The translations under genes were made by a program, and so were the position numbers. Below, one piece after another: positions 35,286 through 48,042 of a DNA stretch of 64,000 nt. Each line of letters opens with the position of its first letter. Within the stretch, counting starts at the first letter, position 1. The DNA comes from Leptoclinus maculatus. Lineage: Eukaryota > Chordata > Actinopteri > Perciformes > Stichaeidae. The stretch is from the NCBI GenBank assembly GCA_032191485.1, contig JAVDOI010000003.1:1240001-1304000 (forward strand), in the 5' to 3' direction. The notes under the pieces are model-generated. The model searched no databases. It was given only the letters and a program-made list of their open reading frames with translations, and was not told the DNA's origin.

Positions 35286-35879
35286 AAAGTTAAAATGAAT
35301 ATTGAAAAAAATTATTGATTGAACAGTTGTGATGTTTTATAATGCATTGTGTTACATTATAGAATTGGTCAGATATAGCGCTCACACATGCTACACTCAA
35401 CATTGGAGTGATATATAAAGTGAGTAGCATAAATTTTTAAGACATTTGCATTGCATCTCAAAATAAAAACATATACATGAATAATACACACAAAATATTG
35501 TTTCCTCTTCCTGCCCCAGGTTTGCTGCGGAGCTATTATTAATAATTAACTGAAACATGTCAACTCTGAATGTGTCAGTCTAGTTTGACACATTGACAAG
35601 TTTTCTATGTTTTCTCTCACAAGGTTCCATGACATTCTTTAAACACAAAACAACCATTGAACTTTGGGTGTTTTATTCAACTTTTGTACACAGACAGACA
35701 TTAGAAATAAATGGGTAAGACTACAATTGGTACGTGAAATTTGAGTTCAGGCACATGCCCATTCATCAGGTGGACACACTTCCTCTCCCAGACACCCCAC
35801 GTGCATGTGTCTGTGTTTGTCAACCTTTCCGCAATAGAACCCAGAGAATCTTTCCCCCACAGGAGCCACACCTGTTGGC

Positions 35880-35881
<2 letters not shown>
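35286..35881. other. No gene recognised
   Basis: AT-rich intergenic sequence; nothing recognised. Confidence 0.5.

Positions 35882-35920
<39 letters not shown>
35882..35920. repeat. (TG)19 microsatellite
   Basis: A pure GT/TG run of 39 bp. Confidence 0.95.
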
Positions 35921-35921
<1 letters not shown>

Positions 35922-35977
35922 AACTATGTGTTTCTATGAAGCAATAGCTGCTCTCAAGTTCAAGACTGAGTCAAAAA

Positions 35978-37455
35978 TACAAGAGTCAATCCAAGTATAT
36001 AAATCTAAAATGCAGAAATGAGAGAAGCGATATCTCAAATGAACCTCAATGATATATCTTACTACTGGTAATATTGATGTATATATATTGCAACGTCTTC
36101 GGGCAGTCACAATGTCAGAATTTCTTGCGAAATTTTCTAGTTCAGTGTGGCTTTGTAGCACAAAGGCAGTAAAACTGCCTGTGCCAAAGCACACTGTATA
36201 TAATCCATCAGGCTTAAGCATACTAATAATGATTATCCAGAAAAGTTTGGCACGCTTCTCCTCACACAGCGTTGCCAACACCTGTGCAAAAAATACATCC
36301 AAACGTGCGGCCTGATCGGGAATCGTGTGCTTTTTTTTCCCCCCAAAATCCCGAAAAACGGAGAAAAAATTCTCCATTCACTTGAATGGGGTTTCGGCGT
36401 GAAGAGAGCTAAAAAAACACTGAACTTTGGACCCATATTGACTAGCCATACTTTAACGTAGAAAAATTATTTAAAGTTTAAAGCGTAGACAAAACGCTGA
36501 AGGTTATTGAGCCAAATGGACATTTTGATAGCTAGCACAGTTTTCATGAAGTCACAGATTAAGTTTCAGGAACATTTTGGGTCCGTTTCAGATTTTATAA
36601 TGGGTGTGTATTGCGCAGCTCGTTAAGGGCTAGAGTGATGACATAACTGTCAGAGTGGAGCGGAGCAGGAAAATACTCTGTGATTTTTCCAAACAAATTG
36701 CTCAGAGTCCCACAATTTTTACTCTTTATACACCATTTTTGGCCAAAAGCTTGGAAATGTTGTGCTGTCACACACAGATGTCATTGGAATCCAACAGACT
36801 TACACATTTGGCTCAAAGAGCCACAGAGCGACATGAACTCCAACCAACTGCTCCATTAGACTCCATGTTAAATCTGACCACTCATTTCTCAAAGAAAGCA
36901 GATGGTACCAGTTTTGTATATTGCTCTAGAGCTCACATTTTTAACACCACAAACATTGATTCTGTTTCCTCTCCCCCTCTCTCAACCAACCAGCCCCACC
37001 ATTTCAAAATAAAAGCCCCACAGAGTGAATTCTAACTGGAATGCTTGTGATGAAGCCTGTCATTTAATAACCTCTGCTTGTGTGTGTCAAACATTATGAT
37101 TCTGTTTCCTCTCCCCCTCTCTCACCCAACCAGCCCCACCCTTTCAAAATAAAAGCCCCATAGAGTAACTGTATCTTAACATGAAGCTCAGAATGAGGTT
37201 CGTACAGAAATTATGATAATTTCCAAAGGCTTCTCAAACAAAGATGTATATGTCCAGTACAGAAGCCATTTGTGGACTGTCCATCACGAATACAAGATTC
37301 AATCCAAGAGTATGAATCTAAAATGCAGAAAAGAGAGAAGCGCTATCTCAATCGAACCTGAATGACACTACCAGTAACATTGGCGTGTATATATATTGCG
37401 ACGTCTTCGGGCAGTAGAAGCCACACTGTCAAAATTTCTTAAGGAATTTTCTAGT
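35978..37455. repeat. Unit bounded by 165 bp direct repeats
   Basis: Bases 35978-36141 and 37290-37455 are diverged direct copies (TACAAGAKTCAATCCAAG, TCTAAAATGCAGAAA, ACGTCTTCGGGCAGT, GAAWTTTTCTAG). Within the unit, 36955-37025 and 37098-37168 are another direct pair (TCTGTTTCCTCTCCCCCTCT, AACCAGCCCCACC). The segment around 36590-36830 is related in inverse orientation to 41040-41235 (GCGCAATACACACCC, GTTGGATTCCA). No coding is seen. It may be one long non-autonomous repeat or overlapping copies of a fish repeat family. Confidence 0.6.
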
Positions 37456-39695
37456 TTTATCTTATGCTTCACTTGAAATGAATGCTAACATCAGCCTGCT
37501 AACATCAGCATGCTAACATACTCACGATGATGATATTAACATGCCGATTATTAGCAGGTATTCTTAATGTACCATGTTCACCATCTAGTGCAAAGGTATT
37601 CTATTACAGTTCAGCAAGGTCCAGTTAGAGAGAATTTCCTCATGCAAAGGTCCGTAACATCACAATGATGTCTAACTTGCGCTATGATTTAGTCCCATAG
37701 ATATTGAATTAGCCAACAGTTGTATTAACGTCTGTATGTAGTCAACAACTGACTGTCAAATCAAATAAAGAATGTTCAATTGAATAATATCTCAACAATA
37801 TTCATTGTCAGATTTCAAATTGAACTGGATGAATTATAAATAATACATAATAATCTAATAATAAATCAATGTTCTTCTCTCGTTTGAAGTACAATAAGGG
37901 CTTAAAGAATAAATTACATAACAGAAAGCTTTTGAAAGATGTACATCTTAAAATAAAGTACTTCATTTTAGAAAAATGTATTTCACTGAATTGCCCTGCA
38001 GCTTTAAATTTAGTTAATTCAGGGTAAAAAAAAACGTGAAATAATATTATTCTCATCTTCTAAAAAGAGAGAAATTTGTGTACAGGGACTTTATCTGTGG
38101 TTATTAAACCAATTGTTTCAGCTCTATTCCTCTCTGTTAAAACCATCTGAGCCCGAGCGAGCCCCAATTGGGGTTCTAGTGGTACCGAGCGGTACCGTAG
38201 AAAGCAATTTTCAGAAACAAATATAATAATCCTACAAACATGTTGCATACCGACTTAACGAAGAAATTCTGATGAACTGAATCATGTAAAACATTTTACA
38301 CACTGAAAACACAATTAAACACGAACTAATACAACCTACAAGAAGAGCTACCACAATATCATGTTTTTTTCGCCATGACTCGGCGAGCTATGCACTCCGA
38401 ACAAAGCTCTGACCACGAAGCTAGAAGCTAACACGGACAAAGGTGCAATCAACCAGCATTAGCATTCGACGCGGATTCTGGCGATATCTTCAGAATTTCT
38501 CTCCGTGAAACCATTAAAAAGATACAAGCCAACAAGCACACAAAACCAAGCCACACACCCCGCAGAAAAATCCATAAATGCCCCTCACTTGGAGATGAAT
38601 CATGAAGAAAAGTGTCCAATATTTTGTTTTCCTAGCTAAAATACACTGCTGCTATCTATTTCCTGTCTTTTTCAACTGTTTCCTGGAGAAAGGGGGGTGA
38701 AACAAGGCTGGGGGACCACGTTTCACATTTGGCGAATCAGGTTTTACGCAGGGCGACGCGCGGCGCGTATCTGTTTTTTTCGGCAAACGATTCTGTCAAT
38801 CAAACCCACGTTGCCTCCACTGAATTTGCAAGAATCTAACGCATCTAAAGAGGTGTCACAGTATGGGATTGACCAATCACAGGCTGAGATATCGTCCAAC
38901 ACACACAGACAGACGCGCATGGAGCCGTAGGTCGCCGGCACAGAGAGGCCTTAGAGAGGATTCTAGCTCTCAAAAATGATGCCAGACTGCTGTATGTGAT
39001 AGATTGTACATGTATAGTGATAAAAGAAGTTAAATATATAGTTATATAGTATATAAAAGTACAATGGAACAGCTGGAGCAGCTGATTCCAAAATGACGAC
39101 CTTTCGTGACCTCTCATACGGAAAGCTCTATAACTCTGGCCTGCTTCACTTTATCAAAGCCAATTCTTTTTTGTATGACTACTGACCTGTTTTGCTATGA
39201 TTGTGGATGGGTTTTAGGCTAGACAGGGCCTCATTTAAAATAGTATTATCAATAAACGTGCTTTTTCACCAGGCGACCCTGACAATTTTCAATTTGAGCT
39301 GTGTGCCATCTTCATTTGCTATTAACCAGTAACATATACACAATATTTACACATATCAGCAAAGCTCACCAGTCTTAGTGTTATTATTCCATTGAAATTC
39401 AAATTCAAATATACCTTGTAGTTAGAGAGAAAAGCCCCTTTGAGTATGGGTATAGTATTTTTGAGCAGAAGCCTAAAAATAGGGCTAGGGTCAAGATGGT
39501 TTTAACATTTGCTGGGAAGTGAATTAATGTGTTAGGATTGTGATCATATTGGGCTCTTAGATTGATTATTATCTGTGACTTCATTTCGGATTTGAATTGG
39601 TACGTTTGCTAAAAAGAGTTACGCTTTGACTCGTAGTGGCTCTTAACATCTCTGCAGAAAATGCGTTGGAATGCTGAAAGCTGGACAAGGACTTG
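37456..39695. other. No gene recognised
   Basis: Includes AT-rich sequence and a moderately GC-rich patch at 38700-38940. No conserved reading frame or repeat boundaries were found. Confidence 0.45.
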
Positions 39696-39699
39696 TATA

Positions 39700-40115
39700 A
39701 AGAGTCAAAGTACAGGTTTAGTAAGGCGGTGAGAGACGCTAAACGACTGTATTCTGAGAAACTGCAACACCAGCTCTCAGCAAGTGACTGCTTCTGTCTG
39801 GAGAGGCCTCAGACAGATCACCAACTACATGCCAAAAGCCTCCCACTCCATGAATGACCTCCACCTGGCAGACGAGCTGAACGAGTTCTACTGTCGCTTT
39901 GATAGACAATGGGACAGTCCTGACTCCATCCCCCACAGCTCCATCAACCAGCCCCAGACCACCAGGTCCCCCTCCCCCAGCCCAGCAGGGGCCCATGCCT
40001 CTGTACCACCCATCCCAGTGTCCCCCCCACCCCCCTCCCCAGTGACGACTCTCTCTATTCTGGAGAGAGACGTCAACAGGCTTTTTAAAAAACAAAACCC
40101 CCGCAAAGCAGCCTC
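39700..40115 (+). pseudogene. Jockey-like LINE fragment, linker between endonuclease and RT
   Basis: The plus strand reads KAVRDAKRLYSEKL. After a one-base shift it reads WRGLRQITNYMPKASHSMND, LADELNEFYCRFDRQ, a proline-rich spacer, and LERDVNRLFKKQNPRKAAS. In fish LINEs this order lies just before the reverse transcriptase (xxVxxxxxxQNxRKAAGPD). The copy stops exactly there, at 40115, where a trinucleotide repeat begins. Neither endonuclease nor polymerase is present. Confidence 0.7.
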
Positions 40116-40117
40116 AC

Positions 40118-40231
40118 AGTAGCAGTAATAGCAGTATTTGCAGTAGTATTAGTAGTAAGAGTAGTAGCAGTAATAATAGCAGTAGTAGTAGTAGTAGTAG
40201 TTTTACTAGTAATAGCAGTAAATTTAAATTC
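40118..40231. repeat. (AGT)n/(CAGTAG)n microsatellite
   Basis: Imperfect trinucleotide tract of AGT, AAT and CAGT units with a pure run of seven AGT near 40180-40202. Confidence 0.9.
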
Positions 40232-40759
40232 AAATTTAAAATTAAGTTTTTCGCAAAAAAAACTTCCAGTTAGAATTCACACAGCAGAAGAAAGAGGCAG
40301 AGCATCCCAGCGACTTGGCGTGGCATCAGGCTTGCAGGTTGGCCCTAGAAGAAGTGAAATTAAAGGCTCAAAGGGCCACAAGAAAGAATCCAGCTGAATA
40401 ACTTCAATGACTCCCTGGCAGCTGAGAAACGTGAGCGGCTGCAGCCACTAACGAGGAAGAACCGTGAAAGTGCTGTGAAGAATGCAGAACAGACTGCTGT
40501 GAGGGAGAGACATCTCCAGCAGGATGTCCAGCATGTCCCCCAGGTGGCAGGTGTCCCTCCTCCCCAATACGTCAGAGATAACATCACGCACCAGCAGGAC
40601 TGTAACAGAATTACTGCGACCACCACAAACTTTCCTACGTTTTGACCTACAATGGTGTATGAAGAGTGAACATTTTGGGAATGCCAGCAAGTTGTTTGGA
40701 AAAATTACAGAATACTTTTCAAGCTCCTCTCAACTCTAACAGTAATCAGCCCACTCTAA

Positions 40760-41420
40760 CTCTAATTCCGTGCAATACACACCCGCTATAAACTCAGAAA
40801 AAGGACTGAAAAAATCATAAAAGTTAAATTGTTAAATGAAAGCTGAATCAAGTAATAGTTGACTTGATGACTTAATGAACAAATCCTGTGAAAATTGTGT
40901 CTGTAGTGTAAAAAATGTGGCTTCAGTGGCGATCTAGAAATGCTGTACGGTTGTCTGTGCAAGATGTTCTTGGAGTAAGTATTAACATTGGTCTCTATGG
41001 AGCAGATAGTTAGACTTCCTCTCACTTTGAAGCTGCTGTGGCCAAATGTTTAAATCTGTTGGATTCCACAGTCATTTGTCCAGACCAGGACAAGATTAGC
41101 TGAACTTTCATAAAAAAATGATGCATGAAGAAAATTGTGGAAATGGTGGTTTTCACAAGATTCTGAGGCTGCTCTTCACTCTGGCAATGACATCACGCAC
41201 TCTGAGCTGCGCAATACACACCCATTATAAAGTCAGAAAAGGACTGAAAAAATCATAAAAGTTCAAATGTCACAGTTCAAAAAGTGTAAAAGATATGAAA
41301 AAGAATCATCAGAATAATGCTGAATCAGCATTCCAACAAGTAGCATTAAACGCTAAGTACAGCTGAAGCTGATGGTCAAAAACCATTGGAACAAGTGAAA
41401 TTGTGACTGTACTAGTCCAT
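40760..41420. repeat. Repeat related to 36.5-36.9 kb, with internal direct repeat
   Basis: GCAATACACACCC plus GACTGAAAAAATCATAAAAG occurs at 40770-40827 and again at 41213-41262. The intervening sequence matches 36590-36830 in inverse orientation. This makes it a dispersed fish repeat with no coding content. Bases 40232-40759 and 41421-41719 show nothing certain. Confidence 0.5.
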
Positions 41421-41920
41421 CTAGTAAATGTCAAGATATGAATGAATCCTCTGGGGACTTTGAATATTTGTAACATTTTCATGGCAATAGTTGAATAAAG
41501 AAATTTCACTTGTAATCACTGTTTTGATGGTTTGCCCCTCCAAGTAGCTCCCATGAACTTCACTCCATTTTAGTTTTAATTTGTTGTCTTTTTGTCTTTG
41601 TTGCTGGAGCACGTATCACAGAGCCACACCTGAAAAGGAAGCGTAGTCATTGGATTAAGTGCAGTTACCTTAAGACAATCATCGCCCACGACATCTTGAT
41701 GAACAATGTTTCCCTGATGGCCATATTATGACGCAGTCGCTGTCGTCGCATCAGTGTGTCACGCATCAGTGTGTCACGTCGCATGAACGGACGGACGCAC
41801 GCACACATGCGAGCGACAGAGCAGCACAGAGCACATTTCTAACGTTAGTTAGCTTGTAAACTACGAACGTCACGTACCTTAACGGATCACTTAAACTTTA
41901 TTTTTTGAATACAAACGAGT

Positions 41921-43210
41921 ATGGCTACGTGTGAAGACTGCAAACTCGCGTACTCGCAGTTAAGGGACGATTTTCACCGCCTGGAGTCTGAAGTCCGGAA
42001 AAAGGAACAGCTGATGGACGGATTCGTATCTGTAGCGGCGGCCCAGGCAAAGCATATCTCATCTATGCAATCTCAGCTGGTCTCAGACACTGCGGACACT
42101 CTGCCCTGGCTACCCTCGCTGCACACCGACCCTGCGGCCGGGGAGTGTAGTCAGTCCCCAGACCACGAGCTGAGAGAACCCGCTATAGATCCGACCCATA
42201 GCTCCACTCCGAAACCGGCATCCTGGACAGAGGTGGTGGGCCGCGGCCGCCGGAGAAAACCAGCTGGGAAGCTACCGCTAACCACCTCCAACCACTTTGC
42301 AATCCTGACGGACAATACTCCCGCCACGTCTGTCCCACCTGTGGCCAGCGCTGATCTGACGACTCGCCGCTCCGCCACCGGGAAGGACCGCCGTACGTTT
42401 CTGAGGGAGGCTGTGGTCAGACGCTCAGGAGGATCCCCCCAGGCTTCCTCTACCCTTCGCACCTGCTCGTTGGCGCAGACGGAGGTAATTCAACGGTTAG
42501 AGGCTAGGCTTAGTGAGATAGAAGCACGGCTCCGCACTATGGAGGCTAAGTCATTAGCTACCGCAGGTGTAGCCGGTGTGGACCAAACAGACGTGGCTCC
42601 TGCTAGCCGTCTCCCGGCAGCCCCCGAGCAGCCGGGGGGCCGGGTGACTGCTCGCAGGAAGCATGTGTCTAAAACGAAGCACTTGGCTCACCAGCAGCCA
42701 CTTCACGTTTCAGAGAAACTAACTCTGGTTATAGGCAGCTCTATTTTGAGAAACGTGAAGCTAGCGAATCCAGAGGCTACAGTTACATGTATACCTGGGG
42801 CCAGAGCAGGCGACATTGAGTCCTATCTGAAAGTACTGGCTAAAGATAACCGTAAATACAGTACGATTGTTATTCACGTCGGCGGAAATGACAGCCGACT
42901 ACGGCTCTCTGAGATCACTAAAGTTAATGTGGAATCTGTGTGTACATACGCAAAAGCCATGTCGGACTCCGTAGTCTTCTCTGGCCCTCTCCCGAATCTG
43001 ACCACTGATGAAATGTTTAGCCGCATGTCATCGTTCCACCGCTGGCTGTCGTGGTGTTGCCCAGCAAATGATGTGGGCTTCGTAGATAACTGGGAGACTT
43101 TCTGGGGAAAACCTGGTTTGCTTAGGAGGGACGGCATTCATCCCACTTTGGATGGAGCAGATCTCATTTCTGCAAATCTGACCCAGTTTCTTTGTGGATC
43201 TGGTCCATGA
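41921..43210 (+). CDS. L2 LINE ORF1 protein with SGNH esterase domain
   Basis: This is a 429-residue open frame without interruption. The N-terminal 45 residues hold a CxxC pair (MATCEDCKLAYSQL) and a helical segment (DFHRLESEVRKKEQLMDGF). The middle is a basic, proline/serine-rich linker with a second helical segment (VIQRLEARLSEIEARLRTME) that could form a coiled coil. Residues 267-425 are an SGNH/GDSL-type esterase domain. Block I is VIGSSILRN (near 271), block III is HVGGND (near 321) and the last block is DGIHP (near 404). ORF1 of L2/CR1 LINEs binds RNA or lipid and helps form the retrotransposition particle. The start is the first ATG after a run of stops. The open frame suggests a fairly young copy, though ORF2 is dead. 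Confidence 0.85.
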   Translation: MATCEDCKLAYSQLRDDFHRLESEVRKKEQLMDGFVSVAAAQAKHISSMQSQLVSDTADTLPWLPSLHTDPAAGECSQSPDHELREPAIDPTHSSTPKPASWTEVVGRGRRRKPAGKLPLTTSNHFAILTDNTPATSVPPVASADLTTRRSATGKDRRTFLREAVVRRSGGSPQASSTLRTCSLAQTEVIQRLEARLSEIEARLRTMEAKSLATAGVAGVDQTDVAPASRLPAAPEQPGGRVTARRKHVSKTKHLAHQQPLHVSEKLTLVIGSSILRNVKLANPEATVTCIPGARAGDIESYLKVLAKDNRKYSTIVIHVGGNDSRLRLSEITKVNVESVCTYAKAMSDSVVFSGPLPNLTTDEMFSRMSSFHRWLSWCCPANDVGFVDNWETFWGKPGLLRRDGIHPTLDGADLISANLTQFLCGSGP

Positions 43211-43306
43211 CAACCCAGGGTTCAGACCAGGAAGCAGAGTTGTAGTCTTACACACTTCTCTGAGCTTCCATTAGAGCAGCTACTTACCCAAAACCATATA
43301 GAGACT

Positions 43307-45204
43307 GTGTATGCCCCACGGCCACTTAAATTAATTAAATCAAAAGTAAACAGTCGAGGAGTTATATTAAATAACCTAATCCAAGTTAAAACTAACGCAA
43401 CAGTGCAACAAAATAGGACAATTAAATGTGGACTCTTAAATATCAGATCTTTGTCATCTAAAGCTGTATTAGTAAATGAGTTAATATCAGATAATCATAT
43501 TGATTTATTTTGTCTTACTGAAACCTGGCTGTGTAATGAAGAATATGTCAGCCTAAATGAATCAACTCCTCCAAGTCATATTAATACTCACATTCCTCGA
43601 GGCACCGGCCGAGGAGGTGGAGTAGCAGCCATCTTTGACTCAAGCCTATTATTGAACCCGAAACCTAAACTAGACTATAACTCATTTGAAAGCCTGGTTC
43701 TTAGTCTTTCACACCCAACGTGGAAAACAATACAGCCAGTTATATTTGTTATAGTGTACCGGGCCCCAGGTCCGTATTCTGAATTTCTATCAGAGTTTTC
43801 TCAGTTTCTGTCAAGCCTGGTCCTTAAAACAGATAAAGTAATTATTGTAGGTGACTTTAATATTCATGTGGATGTCGAGAATGATAGCCTTAGTACTGCG
43901 TTCATCTCATTATTAGATTCGATTGGTTTCTGTCAGAGTGTACAGAAACCCACTCACTGTTTTAACCACACCCTCGACCTGGTTCTGACTTATGGCATCT
44001 TAATAGAAGATTTGGTGGTCTTTCCGCAGAACCCTCTCTTATCGGACCATTATCTAATAACTTTTGAATTCCTACTAACTGAGTGTGCGCCATTAAGCAA
44101 GAGCTATTACACTAGATGTCTATCTGATGGTGCCGTAGCTCAGTTTAAAGAAGCGATTCCATCTTTATTCAACTCAATACCATGCTTTGATATAACAGAG
44201 GACTCCTGTGATAACTTTAGTCCGACCCAGATTGATCATCTTGTCGATAGTGCTACTAGCTTACTGAGAAGGACACTAGACTCTATTGCTCCTCTAAAAA
44301 AGAAGTTAGTAAAACAAAGGAGGTTCGCCCCATGGTATAACCCTCAAACCCGTAAATTAAAGCAGACATTGCGAAAACTTGAAAGAACATGGTGTTCCAC
44401 TAACTTGGAAGAATCTCGGTTAGTCTGGCGAGACAGTCTTAAGACATATAAGAAGGTCCTCCGTAATGCCAGAGCAGCCTATTACTCATCGTTAATAGAG
44501 AAAAATAAGAACAACCCCAGGTTTCTCTTCAGCACTAAAGCCAGGCTGACAGAGAGTCACAGCTCTGTTGAGCCGTGTATTCCTATAGACCTCAGTAGTA
44601 ATGACTTCATGAACTTCTTTAATGATAAGATCATAACTATTAGAGAGAGCATTAACAATGTACTGCCCTCGACTAGTACCGATCTTTCCTCAAGTGGGGT
44701 ACCCTTAGAAACAGCTGCAAACCATGATATATGTTTAGATGGCTTTACTCCCATCGACCTTGACAATTGACTTCAACAATTTCTAAGTCTAAACCTTCTA
44801 CCTGTCTCTTGGATCCTATACCGACTAGACTGCTTAAAGAAGTGCTACCAATAATTAGCACATCTCTACTAGATATGATCAACCTGTCTTTACTAGCAGG
44901 CCATGTACCACAGTCCTTCAAAGTAGCTGTAATTAAACCTCTTCTTAAGAAGCCCACTCTCGACCCAGAGGTGTTGGCTAACTATAGACCGATCTCCAAC
45001 CTTCCATTCCTCTCTAAGATCCTTGAGAAAGCAGTAGCTAATCAGTTGTGTGACTTTCTACATAACAATAGTTTATTTGAGGATTTTCAGTCAGGCTTTA
45101 GAAAGCATCATAGCACAGAGACAGCTCTGGTAAAATAACTAATGACCTTCTAATTGCATCAGACAAAGGACTTGTCTCTGTTCTTGTCTTGTTAGACCTT
45201 AGTG
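43307..45204 (+). pseudogene. L2 LINE ORF2, endonuclease and partial reverse transcriptase
   Basis: Residues 40-255 of the first frame (43307-44770) form an AP-type endonuclease. They show LLNIRSLSSKA, LTETWL with the catalytic glutamate near residue 72, VGDFNIH near 182 and LLSDHYLI with the final Asp-His near 247. A one- or two-base indel at about 44765 creates a stop. The frame then resumes (44767-45138) with LLDPIPTRLLKE, VAVIKPLLKKPTLDPEVLAN, YRPISNLPFLSKILEKAV and FQSGFRKHHSTETALVK, the start of reverse transcriptase. A second frameshift at about 45135 precedes LVSVLVLLDLSA, where homology stops. The polymerase active site is absent. Confidence 0.85.
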
Positions 45205-46708
45205 CAGAGAATTCTCCAGTGTTTTCGCTGCTGCTCGTTACATTCCTCCGGATGCAAACTCAAAACGAACTGGAGGGTGAGGTGGGGTCAACTGAGAGAA
45301 AGGGAGGTTGCCAAGTTCTTGGTGGACCTTTTCTTTAGTGAGCACATGTATCATTTAGAAACTGACTTGAGTCATGATTCTGAATAAACGTATCAACTTA
45401 TCACATTCTTCTAGTGCGAGTGGATGTTTTAAAAATGTTTCAACTTTGTCGGGAACATCATGTCATTTATTGCAGAACGTTTGGCTGGGACAGAGAGTTG
45501 GCAGTGATGACATAAACAGGAAGTGAGCTATAACTGCAGAAATATCCATCCATCCATCCATCTTTCTATCTATGCAGCCAGAGACCAGGTTAGTCCTTCT
45601 TACACTAATAGAGAAACAGGCTAAGTGAGTCACTGCCTGGAGGGCCCTCAGCCAATCGGGAGCAAGATAACACAGGGTAGGCTATATTTAACTGTATCTA
45701 GGTCCAGGCATACTGTAGGTACATGTGGAGGAAATGACATGTGTGGTGTAAAACAGGTGAAACCACAGAGTATTATCATCAGCTATATGGAGCTTTTTTA
45801 GCTTATTTAAACTCATTGTTTTGCAACTTGTTTTTAGCCAGAATGTTCTCACACAGCCGCTCTCCACCACCTGTCCAGCATCAACACACATAAGCCTTTG
45901 GAAGAAAATCAGTAGAACGGTAAGTAAGTAAAAAATAACTTGTTTCCCCACTGAAAGAAAGAAATCAAGTTCCCCTCCAAATTGGGCCAAATTTGAACTG
46001 AATTTCAAGAATACCCGCAAATGAAAATGAGAATGAATGTATTTCCATCCACTACTGCCAGGTCAATATTAGGAGCTGGTTTGTGGAGATTAACACCTGG
46101 TGGCCATCATTTTTCAGTCGGTGCCATTAAACCATTACAGAAGAAGAGGAGGTTATTAATATAGTTTCAAAGCTACAATTACAGAATAACCATATGGAAA
46201 ACATGATGGAAATATGACGTTTATTTTTCTTTCATGTATTAAAGGTGCAATGTTTAACAACTGGCCACCAGCTCCAAACAAATAGGGATCACCATTCCAC
46301 CTCTAGGTCCATACAATGTCAATTTACAGTCATCAGTTATAAATAACTAACAGCAGTCATCGGTCATAATCTTCAGGGGTGTTTACTGTGACACTAATCG
46401 GAGGCTGTACGTGGTCATGGTACCTTTTGATAGTTTGTTTATTGGCTTGGGTCCGAGGTGACAGAGACGAGGGTCTCACAGCTAATGTGGTGCATCGTTA
46501 AAGATGTCGACATCCCCCTCATTCAGAAACATTTGGTCAATCCCATGTAGACACCTCCAAGTGTGAGTTGTTTATGAACTGCATATCGTGTGGGTTGATG
46601 TCTCGCAGACAACAAAATAAATGATTCACAACGCACGTTCAAATCATAACAAACCAATATCCACAGCACAGGAACAAGTTCATCCACTTACTGACCCACT
46701 TCTGCTTA
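45205..46708. other. No gene; short (CATC)n at 45547-45566
   Basis: Five CATC/ATCC repeats occur at 45547-45566. A short motif TTAAAGGTGCAATGTTTAAC at 46242 resembles a MITE terminus, without a partner. Otherwise nothing was recognised. Confidence 0.5.
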
Positions 46709-47629
<921 letters not shown>

Positions 47630-47863
47630 TGTCACGATTAGGCTTTGCCTTGTGTCTTTGTCTAGCTCCACACCATCCTCACTCATCTAATCAGTTTATT
47701 CAGTACACCTGTCAGTCACTCCCTCAGTCTAAATTCCCTTCACCTGCCTCGGATCATTAATCAAGCACTTCCCTCTCATCAGCACAACTCCCCTCACCTG
47801 TTCTCACCTCTATTTAAACCCCTGCCTCACACACACTCACTGCCAGATCATTACCCCATGTGC
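47630..47863 (+). repeat. Left LTR of element B (3' half deleted)
   Basis: It begins TGTCACGATTAGGC and carries CTATTTAAACCCCTG as the TATA-like box at about 47810-47824. It breaks off after CCCCATGTGC, where internal sequence follows. Confidence 0.75.
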
Positions 47864-48042
47864 ATGTGGAGTGGTATACTCAGGTTATGGGAACCTCCAT
47901 TGGAGGGCCTCGGAGTGTCCAAGAGGCAAACCGCGACTTTGTGGACTCAGTGGACCAATGTTTTGAGCGTTTTTCCCCTGAGTGGCACGAACAGTTTGCG
48001 GGAACCCGCCTGGCCTTGGGAGGTCCTCGGAGTATCCAGAAG

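Larger units (their letters stand above)
41720..45204 (+). mobile_element. L2-clade LINE, 5' part present, 3' part missing
   Basis: The element has a 5' leader, an open ORF1 (41921-43210) and a broken ORF2 with endonuclease and the first half of reverse transcriptase. It ends abruptly at about 45204 in the middle of polymerase motif A. ORF order and the esterase-bearing ORF1 are those of the L2/CR1 group. Most LINE copies lose their 5' end during insertion; here the 5' end is kept and the 3' end is lost, so a later deletion or rearrangement is the likely cause. The left border is approximate. Confidence 0.85.

Noticed and set aside
40364..40645. 93-codon plus-strand open frame (NNFNDSLAAEKRERLQPL and onward)
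   Set aside because: It has a helical, charged look but no start codon, no splice context and no motif I recognise. It may be a retroelement or gene fragment; not enough to annotate.
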